A stretch of DNA of 64,000 bases from Tipula vernalis (taxonomy: Eukaryota; Arthropoda; Insecta; Diptera; Tipulidae). The notes below the pieces were generated by a model. The model was not told the origin of the DNA and searched no databases. It saw only the letters and a list, made by a program, of their open reading frames with translations. Both the position numbers and the translations under genes were made by a program. Shown piece by piece: positions 56,357 through 64,000 of the stretch; the stretch's first letter is position 1; each line of letters starts with the position of its first letter. The stretch covers positions 135,759,241 through 135,823,240 of the forward strand of contig OY282559.1 of assembly GCA_958295665.1 (NCBI GenBank), given 5' to 3'.

Positions 56357-57275
56357 CGTAAGTGTCTGCATTATGCAGATGACCTAGAAATTTACCTAAA
56401 TCGAACCTTAATCGGTTTAGTGATTAGACTGTAAAAAATCGTTTAGCTCTCAATATTTCCAAATGTAAAACTATGCAATTTGCAAGAAATAAGAATTTAA
56501 TTGTAGCTTCGTACAGTTGACAAGACGAGGAAATTGATGGAGTTACTCAGTTTATTAATTAAAGTGTATTGTTTACAGGTAAACTACACAAATGATTATA
56601 GCTAGGGCCGGCTCGATGCTTAGTCATGCTCGTTAATTTTGTGACCCATACACGAGACATCAAGACATTTTCTTTTATTAGGGCTATTTTGGATTACGCT
56701 GTAGTGATCTGGAATTTTAGTTATAAAATGTTATTGAACGGATTAACAAAAAGTTCTTAATATTTCCCTCCAAAGAATTGCCAGGTCAATTTCCGGATTT
56801 AGTTTACATTCTTATGCCGGTCGTTGTCATATTCATTTTACGTTCCTACGAGAATTCTTCGTCCACGACAGTTAATGTTTGAGTACTGATTTTCATTTTT
56901 GCAATTTTAACATTTCAAGAGATCGTTTTCAGAGTCGTATACGAAATAATAAAAATTTGTAACATTTTTTTTATATACAAAATCTATTACGGTATTCTAG
57001 CGCGGGTACTGGTCAAAATCACAACTTTCGCAAAAGACAAAATAGATGCGCCACAAAGTAATAATGGCTTTACCATAATATTTCACTTACATATATTTTC
57101 CTTGAAGCTGTATATACGCATATACCATCTAGAACTTGTACACTCGTATACCTTAAGAGTAATAAATTATCTTAATTAAATTGGAGCTGTAGAATATTTA
57201 AACAACCATTACCATTTCTAAAGCAATTAACAACAATATTACAGCTCGAACTGACCAATAAATATAAAATTTAAT

Positions 57276-57392
57276 TTATTTCTTTACCTTTCTTGTGTAC
57301 AGACCAGGTATTTTTCCTCGCAGATCTTTAAGATTTTTATAAACTTTTGCACAACATCTTTTGTATTTTATTTTGTGAGCGCTTGTTGGTTT
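57276..57392 (-). CDS. Possible terminal exon following the candidate at 57541-57637
   Basis: After an AG at 57393-57394 a 38-codon basic frame runs to TAA at 57276-57278 (KPTSAHKIKYKRCCAKVYKN, then DLRGKIPGLYTRKVKK). Its composition is less AT-biased than its neighbours and similar to the upstream candidate. The junction phase with 57541 does not match directly (phase 1 donor, phase 0 here), so a different acceptor or a separate origin is needed. Confidence 0.22.
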   Translation of the reverse strand, partial: KPTSAHKIKYKRCCAKVYKNLKDLRGKIPGLYTRKVKK

Positions 57393-57540
57393 CTATTTTT
57401 ATTTTAGTTTTTAATGAAATCACGAAATTAATGTTAAATTTAAGTTATAGACAAAAAAAAAATATTAGTTTAAAATTTAATATAATGTGTGTGCGGCGGC
57501 GCTCTTTCCAAGTTTTTCTATAAAAACAAAATTTACATAC

Positions 57541-57637
57541 CTCGTGGTCGCGGTTTTTCTTCTTTACCTAAGTATTTCTTAAAGAAAAAATGATCTTTTA
57601 ACATTTTTTGTTTGTCTTTTAATTTATGTCTAGACAT
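57541..57637 (-). CDS. Possible host exon with a consensus splice donor
   Basis: On the minus strand an ATG at 57637 opens a basic frame (MSRHKLKDKQKMLKDHFFFK, continuing to KPRPR) that ends at a strong donor, CGAG|GTATGT, at 57541/57540. The frame is also open upstream to about 57690 (ESFWEITCSYG), so this may be an internal exon. The Lys-rich composition is protein-like. I know no relative, and no acceptor of matching phase was fixed. Confidence 0.3.
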
Positions 57638-59769
57638 ACCATAGGAGCAAGTTATTTCCCAAAATGATTCATAAATTTTACTTTTCAATTTTCCTACTTA
57701 AAAGTTTTTTTTTTGAAAGTCCGCCTGTATTTATAATATTCTATATATTTTCTGAAATATTAGATTTCTGCAATTTCTCACGAATTGAAGTTTTTTTTGT
57801 AATTCAATTAAGAAGCAGGCAGCGGCAAAAACCGCACAGTATATCATATCGAAACCAAAAGTTTTCGTGAGCTTTGGAAACGAATTTCAATTAGTTCTTT
57901 TTATGGATTTAGGATAGCTTTTGCAATGTTGCGATGAGCTGTACGAACATTAGTGAAAGTATCATTATCCATTATTAGTCGCCTTAGTGTCTAAGATGAT
58001 TAACATACGGTAATTTTATCTGATTTTTTTTTATTTATTAAATTTATGTACAACATACACATAAATTGCCACCAACTGATTATTTTGTGTTTATCGAGAA
58101 CACACGTATATAAATGCTTTTGTCTTAGATGTAATAATTTTCTTGTGTTCCCACAAATAATTAAATGTATTAAGTTTGTAAGACTTTGATTTCATTAGAT
58201 GGAAACACCTCCACATACTCTATAGAAAATTGTGGATGATTCATCTGAGAAATAGAATGTGTACTTATTGATTTTTTTTTTTTTTATTGTGTTGGTATGG
58301 AAAAGTGTTTATAGTACATTTTGTGTGCTTACCTTAAAAGGTGTTTTATGCGACAGAAAACAGTTGTAATTTAATGGTATTACTTAAAACAAGTTGCGAA
58401 ATTTATTTAACAAATTCATACAAACATTCAAACAAACATACAACTTACAGCAATCTGGTTTCATATATTCCACGAATAGTTCGAGTTATGTTAAAAATGC
58501 ATGGTTCAAAACAGAGATCTACGACAAGTAGATCTAAAAAATTAGCATGCGTTGAATTTGTATTATGAAAAAAACCATAATTTCATAAATGAAGAAAGAG
58601 AGGAAATATTAATTAACTGCTAATTAACTATTTAGTTGTTAAACTGAAGATGTTATGAATCATGTATGTATCACAATAAAATGAGAGAATTTAGCCAGAA
58701 ATATTCTACTAAATTGCCACAGTTATATTTTTTTCGGAAGTATTAATCTTGAACCCCATTTTATATGTTTGGCGTTGTAGTCACCCAGATTAAACAATTG
58801 TCAGAGCTATTTACTAAGTGAAGTTCTCAAGAAAATCCAGTAATCTCCATTGATCTCTTGAAGGGTGTACTATCGAAAATGAATTATTGAAATTAAGTTC
58901 ACGCAAGTATCTATCATTAACTATAGGAACTTCTGGTATTAATGATAACTAGTCATTAGAAACGCAACGTTCCATTAGAATGTATAATGCAAGTTATAAA
59001 AGAACCGTCAATCAACTGCATTAAAAGTTCCGTAAGTTTAGCCCCTTTTTACTTTCTTTTACTCTAGTAAAATAAAGTATAGTAATCATGAAAATTTTGG
59101 ACCTTGAGATTTTTAGAGATTTATCTGTTTTGAGGTTCCCTGAGTCCGAAAAAGTGGGTTCGAAATGGTGTCTGTCTTTCAGTCTGTCAGTGTGTCACGC
59201 TGTGTCCTCTCTACAGCCCAGATGATTTAACCCATCAAACTGAAACTTCAGATTTAAGCTTTTTTGATAAATTGGGAGGTCCCGAAGTGGCCACTTCCTA
59301 TCTTAAAAAGTATAAGGTTTACAAAAACTACCTACTTAATATAAAATGTTTCCAAAAATAATAAAAAATAAAAATTAAAAAAAAAATTTTAAAATTTAAA
59401 TTTTTATTTTTTTTTTTTTTTTGGTTTTAAACTCTGCAATCTGTTCTGGGGCTCAAGGCACTTCCACAGTTAAAAAAAAAAAAATTAAATTTCTCAAAAT
59501 TCGCTTTTCGTAAAAGAAAGTCGTGTGTTGGCCACACCACCAATTTTTTGCCTGGGGTTGTTCATTTGGTCTTTGCTTTTTGTGACTTGAGGGTCGAAAT
59601 CTCAGAGATCACTTTACTTTAAAAAACCAAACAATCATCTTTCCATTGGCGGGCTACTTCACTTTATATTCTCCTAAGGTAATAAATTATAAATTAGAAA
59701 CTGAAAAGCTTACCTTTAACATAATAGACATTTTTGAATTCAGAAAACCCAATTATTTTATTTGGAATA

Positions 59770-59985
59770 GGGTCGAAAGGCCGAATATCGAAAAGCCGAA
59801 TGTGTCGAACGGCCAAATGTGTCGAAAGGCCGAATAGGTCGAAAGGTCGAATGTCGAAAGGCCGAATTTCGAAAGGCCGAATTTCATAAGGCCGAAAGGG
59901 TTGAAAGGCCGAATAGGTCGAAAGGCCGAATGTCGAAAGGCCGATTGTGTCGAAAGGCCGAATGTCAAAAGGCCGTTTGTGTCGT
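59770..59985 (+). repeat. Minisatellite GTCGAAAGGCCGAAT, period about 17-20 bp
   Basis: About 12 units of 'gtcgaaaggccgaat' with linkers ag, gt or none. The open frames on both strands (RKAE/RPNRSKGR-like and FGLSTFGLS-like) are repeat by-products. An inverted block lies at 60127-60215. Confidence 0.9.
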
Positions 59986-60126
59986 TATTGATATTAATTT
60001 TTCATCTTTTTATGAATGAAAATTTAGAAATTTATATTTTTATCAAATTTTTTTTATAAAAATGTTTAATAGTAAATCGCACGAATAATATTAGCACGAA
60101 TTTTCAAGTTATTTAACTCATTTTCA

Positions 60127-60215
60127 TTCAACAATTCGACCCATTAGGCCTTTCGACCCATTTGGCCTTTCGACATTCGGCCTTTCTATATTTGCCCTTC
60201 GGACATTCAGCCTTT
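60127..60215 (-). repeat. Inverted block of the GTCGAAAGGCCGAAT minisatellite
   Basis: 'attaggcctttcgacccatt', 'tggcctttcgacattcggcc' and 'tttgcccttcggacattc' are degraded reverse-complement units of 59770-59985, separated from it by about 140 bp. Together they can fold into a stem-loop. Confidence 0.8.
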
Positions 60216-60312
60216 GAACATTGAACGTTTTATTTGTCAGTTAGTCGGCTTGATTTAGCGAATTTTATATCAGTAAAGCAAAACACGTGCATGAATTTAT
60301 TATTCATATGTA

Positions 60313-60906
60313 CAGTACCGTGCAAATTAATGCGAACAAATTTAGCAATATTTTTGTTTAATATATTATGTGCCTCTTTTCCCTGTTTTAAATCATTTAC
60401 TCGATTCGGCATTGATTCTACCAAATTTTTGCACATTTTATCAATAACGTCCGGGTCACATTATATGTTACTGATGGAGGTTGCCACTGCCTGTAGGGTA
60501 CTGTTATCCAGCTTCCGTAATTTTACCTTCATGATTGTCCACAAATTCTTAATGGGGTTCACATCAGGCGAATTTCCAGGCCAATCCAATATTTTAATGG
60601 AATTATCAACAAAATAGTTTTTTATCAGTCTTGGATGTGTGACAAGGAGCCAAGTCTTGCTCAAAGATTGGGTAGTTTCGTTTTTTCATCAATTTTAATT
60701 TTGGAACCGCATAATACTTTAAATAACACCGCTATACTGAGCTGAATTCATCAACCCAATGACTGGGCATACTGGACCAAAACCATTAAAACTGAAGGAT
60801 CCACAAAACATTTTTTCAAAGGATATTTTACAGTTTGAACAAAGTAGAGTATTCTTTATGATTTTAGTAAAACATTGCTATGTTCGCAGTAATTTGCACA
60901 ATACTG
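60313..60906 (-). mobile_element. Tc1-like DNA transposon, internally deleted
   Basis: The ends are inverted repeats: cagtaccgtgcaaattaatg on the left and cattactg-type 'gcagtaatttgcacaatactg' on the right, directly bounded by TA on both sides (60311-60312, 60907-60908). The total is 594 bp, against about 1.6-1.7 kb for complete Tc1 elements. Only the C-terminal part of the transposase remains. Confidence 0.85.
60340..60664 (-). pseudogene. Tc1-like transposase C-terminal fragment
   Basis: The minus-strand frame 60664-60461 carries ILDWPGNSPDVNPIKNLW, the second-Asp region of Tc1 transposases (usually WPxxSPDLNPIENLW); the usual catalytic Glu of 'IEN' is Lys here. After a frameshift near 60440 the end follows at 60436-60340 (NLVESMPNRVNDLKQGKEA). 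The DNA-binding and first-Asp regions are missing. It is non-functional. Confidence 0.85.
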
Positions 60907-60909
60907 TAC

Positions 60910-62275
60910 ATTTGGGTCCGCTTATTTTAGCGAATTTTATGTTCGTATAATTTTTCAATTTGAGCAGGTTGTTTTAAAATGTTTAATAGTTTTATTAAAA
61001 ATAACTTTTAATGCAAATACTGCTTTAGAAATTTTCATAATTGCGTTAAAATTCATTTTAATGCAATCATTACTTTACAATTTAATAATAATTTGTATTA
61101 CATGAATCATAATGCAAGGTTTGCATTAAAAATTACAGTTATTTTTTCAACTGTGTAGGCAACAATTTAAATTGTAAATTTTGGGAGTGAAACTAAAAAT
61201 TTTGACATGTTTCAAACAGAGCCTTCGAAGTTCTCCTGTGAACAGCCCAAGTATTAATGTAGTTGCTGCAGAAATATGTCAATAGTTTGATTGATTAGTT
61301 CCTAGGAGAATAAAATAGGTGAATATGAATACAGGTTGAATGAGGCATAAAATGGAAAATAAATAATATTGACGTGTGGCAGGGTGTATCTTTAAGGTAG
61401 TGAGAAACTAAGTTAGATTTATTGGCCTTGAACGCAAAGGAAACATGGAAACATTTGTAAATACACAAAATTTGTAATCCTTTCCATACTGGCCTTATAA
61501 AAGGCGCATTGTTGAAGGATGCATTGCATAGATTTGTATTCCGGTTCCCATTGCGAGATTTGCTTGGTTCTAAATTGGGTAAATATGTCATTTGTAAATT
61601 TAGACACCAAAAAGCTCAATTGATGCGAGGAGTTGAGTTAATTTGTAATAAGGAAACGAATCCTATATCAACTATTTACTTGCTTCTTATCAAACAACAT
61701 ACATAAATCTTATCATTGGAAGGGAGTAGCAGAATAAGAGAACAAGAAGAGCTAGCGGATGGATATTTCTATTATATGACAATTATTTCTTGTTATTTGT
61801 AATGTAAATTGAAATAAAGTTTTACTCCTAAATAACAAATTCGTCTTATTGATGTTATTGGAAATTTTACCGGTACCTTTTACTGCAATCCTCAGAGCCA
61901 AATTTCTATATTCCGTCCTAGATTTCAATCGGCCCAAAATACAAATGATTAAGAGAAAAATAATGCGTATAGAAAAGGAAATTAAATAAAAATTAACAAT
62001 TAGATCAAATAAAAAATGTTGGCAGTTCTGGGAAATTTTGCTATACACTAAGGTAGCATAGAATGTGTTAGGCACAAGTAACTCTAGCCAAAAATAATAA
62101 AAATGGTTTAGCTGAGTAGAAGGTATTTATTCCTTCTTCCTCTGACTTTTCGAATACAATGTTGGAGTCGGATTCGTCGCACAGTTAAAAATTTTCAGCT
62201 GCCTTTTGCAATTCATTTCGATGAGACAAAAATGATACTCATTCAGAATAGGTTTACATAATAGCTTAAAACATG
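60910..62275. other. AT-rich region without an identified gene
   Basis: Open frames on the minus strand at 61591-61295 and 62075-61752 have no motif I can name. They could be retrotransposon scraps, given the RT remnant just beyond. Confidence 0.35.
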
Positions 62276-62279
62276 TTTA

Positions 62280-62612
62280 AGTTTCGGCAATTTCCAGGTT
62301 ATCAATTAATTTTGAAATGAGAACGAGGTTATTGGTATAAGCGAGGATAAGTGGTAACTGTAGGTTTTACTCTGTTCCAATTTCATTTCTGGAAACGATC
62401 GAAAATAGACATTAATACTTTATTGAGTATGAAAAGGAAGATTGGGCTTGGTCGCGTTGAACCACCTAATTAAAGTGCCATCTCCGAAGCATATTTTATT
62501 TATTCGGTTTTTATTAAATATTAGGAATTCTTATTTCGGTTGTAGGAATTCTGCGATCACATTTAGGTTTAGGCTATCAAACGCTTTGGCTAGATCGAGA
62601 CCTCACACTCCT
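62280..62612 (-). pseudogene. Reverse transcriptase scrap (motifs A and C)
   Basis: On the minus strand, 62612-62545 reads LDLAKAFDSLNLNVIAEFLQ (motif A). Further on, 62350-62290 reads LILAYTNNLVLISKLIDNLE, in which the catalytic YADD has decayed to YTNN. The spacing between them is shorter than in an intact RT. A highly degraded fragment. Confidence 0.55.
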
Positions 62613-62939
62613 CACACTTGATAATCACCCCGTCATACACAACGAATGGTAAAAATGTGTATCAATTACCCAGAAAAACAGCATGATTTGAGGGTTTCCA
62701 TTTCAAGTGTTCGCCTGTAGTTTATTGAGTAGTAGATTCGACTACACTTTGTAGCCGATAGTATTTCTTTGGTGACAGATCGCAATATGGCAGTATTTGT
62801 TCCAAATATTTCAACAAGTGGTTCTGATCGAAATGTGTATGTCACCAATACTGTCTAGACCAATGTAAAGGAGAAAGATTTGCTGCAATATTTATAAGTG
62901 TCCAGTTTGTTTATATAAATGAAGTTAAAGTTTTTAGGT

Positions 62940-63250
62940 GCAATTCCAAACGCAAAGATACAGGTAATATGGATTACTCATCTTTTAAGATAATTGTACT
63001 GGAATCAAATTATGTAAGCTTGTTAAATGCTTGTGCTTGGCCAGCTGGAACTGTGGTCAAAGAATTTCAAAACGGATTTCGTGGATCCCATTTTTAAGGG
63101 TACCAAAGTTTCTTGGAAGAACATTTGGAAACAGGCTGCTCCAGTCAATCCGTCTGGAACTCAAAAAATATAACTGATTCTTCATGATTTATTGTTCATC
63201 AAAATATTAGAAGTATCCGTAAAAATTTTAATTTATTGGAAAAGCTCCAC
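62940..63250 (+). pseudogene. ORF1/ORF2 junction scrap of a CR1-like retrotransposon
   Basis: The plus strand reads SSFKIIVLESNYVSLLNACA then WPAGTVVKEFQNGF (the C-terminal 'SFK...WP.G..V..F' module of PHD-type ORF1 proteins). After about 80 bp it reads FIVHQNIRSIRKNFNLLEKL, an endonuclease N-terminal motif of ORF2. The rest of ORF2 is absent. The clade assignment is from memory of the motifs. Confidence 0.5.
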
Positions 63251-63349
63251 AGATCATTCTACTGTAGGAAGTTTGGATTGAAGATTTTGAACTGGATAAC
63301 TACAATATTCCGGGCTTTAATATATTTCGTTAGGGTAATTCTTTGTACA

Positions 63350-63600
63350 TGTGGTGTTGTTGTATATTTTGATGATATCATTCAGAATTGTACGGCCTCT
63401 TGTTTCTTCGATAGTAAGTTGTTGTGCTGTCATTCTGTATTTCAAGTATAATGCTGCTTCATTGTCGGTGTATACTTGTAGATTTCATGCTTTCAATCCG
63501 TTTTTCTTTATTAACGAATTTAATAGTGTACTTGCAGATATCAATACTAAAACCCTTATGGAATATTAAATGATGATTGAATCTTGATGATTATTTTTCT
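63350..63600 (-). pseudogene. Possible RNase H scrap of a retrotransposon
   Basis: On the minus strand, 63500-63340 includes NLQVYTDNEAALYLKYRM, which resembles the 'YTDSQAAL' catalytic segment of retrotransposon RNase H, preceded by a helix-like LLNSLIKKNGLKA. Other catalytic positions were not found. It could be coincidental. Confidence 0.3.
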
Positions 63601-64000
63601 TAGTAAATATTTATTTATGCTGTGTTAAAGTCATTAATTAAGACACCAACTTCGTCTCCATGCCTCGATCGTTTATTTTTTAGATGCTCGCTCAACTTAA
63701 ATTTAGTGTTTTCTATGAATGTACTTAATCTTGTCTGATGAAAATTAGTCGCTCGTCTATTCACAAACAAGTATGTCTGTAACATTTGAAAATTATATAT
63801 AAATAAAAATACCTTGATAATTAAAAATACCTTGAGAATTAATAACCCTCTGATTACCTTTACTACTTAACAAAATTAGCCTGAAGAAAAAATTATCCGG
63901 AAAGTTACCACAAGGTTTGAATAATTTAGATTTAAGTGATAAATAGAGAGGCGTGGGTATTACTAAGGCCAAAATTGCCTATTTGAATGGAAATATTGTA
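63601..64000. other. AT-rich end of the window
   Basis: No feature could be identified on either strand. Confidence 0.4.

Larger units (their letters stand above)
54515..56950 (+). pseudogene. Decayed non-LTR retrotransposon ORF2 (endonuclease and RT), interrupted by a MITE
   Basis: Plus-strand pieces in order: an endonuclease scrap (54515-54720: GGMRTKVDTFFSSI, DYDNIVITETWLVP); a linker piece (54815-54930: FWYYINSKRKSVCYPLPM, IFKSVYSVDNV); RT from 54990 (LSTGPDGPSLL, VQNYRVIAILSVIPKLFEKL, QQHGFFSDQ); motif A (DTVYTDFSKAFDKVNHKFL); then ISSYLSQRSYLLRIGQNYFE. The frame then meets a foldback element at 55550-56345 and resumes with YADD (CLHYADDLEIYLNRT at about 56360-56400). C-terminal scraps (ILDYAVVIWNF) lie near 56690-56730. 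Stops and frameshifts abound. The TDFSKAFDKVNH motif is common in insect Jockey/CR1-like elements; the clade is not certain. Confidence 0.8.
56951..59760. other. AT-rich region with weak exon candidates
   Basis: Apart from the minus-strand candidates listed separately, nothing was identified. Around 59070-59230 there is a less AT-rich stretch (tgtctgtctttcagtctgtc, cctctctacagcccagatga) that looks like part of a dispersed repeat. Confidence 0.35.

Noticed and set aside
59753..60019. Frames with FGLSTFGLS-like and RKAE-like repeats
   Set aside because: They are translations of the GTCGAAAGGCCGAAT minisatellite.
1..64000. tRNA or rRNA genes
   Set aside because: No cloverleaf with A/B box sequences or conserved rRNA segment was recognised while reading either strand; a tRNAscan run was not possible.

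Overview
The window looks like AT-rich, transposon-dense nuclear DNA from an insect, most likely a fly. The evidence is Jockey- and LOA-type non-LTR retrotransposons with insect-like proteins, a Foldback-like Mutator element, Helitron and Tc1 remnants, several satellite families and no bacterial gene organisation. I found no convincing complete host gene. The window may be intergenic or lie inside a large intron; two or three weak candidate host exons are listed (11722-11765; 57541-57637 and 57276-57392 on the minus strand).

Layout. 1-2929: 3' part of a Jockey-type retrotransposon with a poly(A) tail. 2930-13420: AT-rich DNA with a degraded ~170-bp satellite (3480-5690 and 6508-7010) split by a transposon-gene remnant, then a GAATTC-rich minisatellite (12110-13420). 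13680-17390: compound repeat (GAGTTG minisatellite, ~105-bp satellite, minus-strand retrotransposon remnants, ~160-bp satellite). 17398-30633: the centrepiece, a 13,236-bp DNA transposon. 30880-36319: a full-length LOA-like retrotransposon with 12-bp target duplications. 36320-40500: a second copy of the compound repeat of 14.3-17.4 kb. 40500-64000: a transposon graveyard holding a Mutator/FLYWCH remnant (46.5-48.0 kb), a Helitron helicase split by a 3.7-kb insertion (49.2-54.2 kb), a decayed retrotransposon carrying a foldback MITE (54.5-56.95 kb), an inverted minisatellite (59.8-60.2 kb), a deleted Tc1-like element (60.3-60.9 kb) and further retrotransposon scraps.

The 13.2-kb element has 9-bp target duplications (agaatgggc), collinear terminal inverted repeats of about 466 bp, and inside them two inverted arrays of a ~174-bp unit (about 27 copies left, 19 right). 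The arrays flank a 4.3-kb centre with one long minus-strand gene. Its product of about 1,121 residues combines a Mutator-like DDE transposase core (D429, D507, CCCH 554-557, E726, counted from a GTG 21 bp upstream of the first ATG) with a C-terminal ubiquitin-specific-protease-like domain that keeps Cys (896), His (1086), Asp (1101/1102) and a zinc ribbon. The architecture resembles Drosophila Foldback/NOF. The transposase-deubiquitinase fusion and the satellite-like arms are the most novel observations here.

The insertions are nested. A ~3.5-4-kb unit appears tandemly duplicated; the Mutator element landed in the left copy and the LOA element landed in satellite at the junction of the copies. 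The right copy at 40.2-40.5 kb approximates the empty site of the Mutator element.
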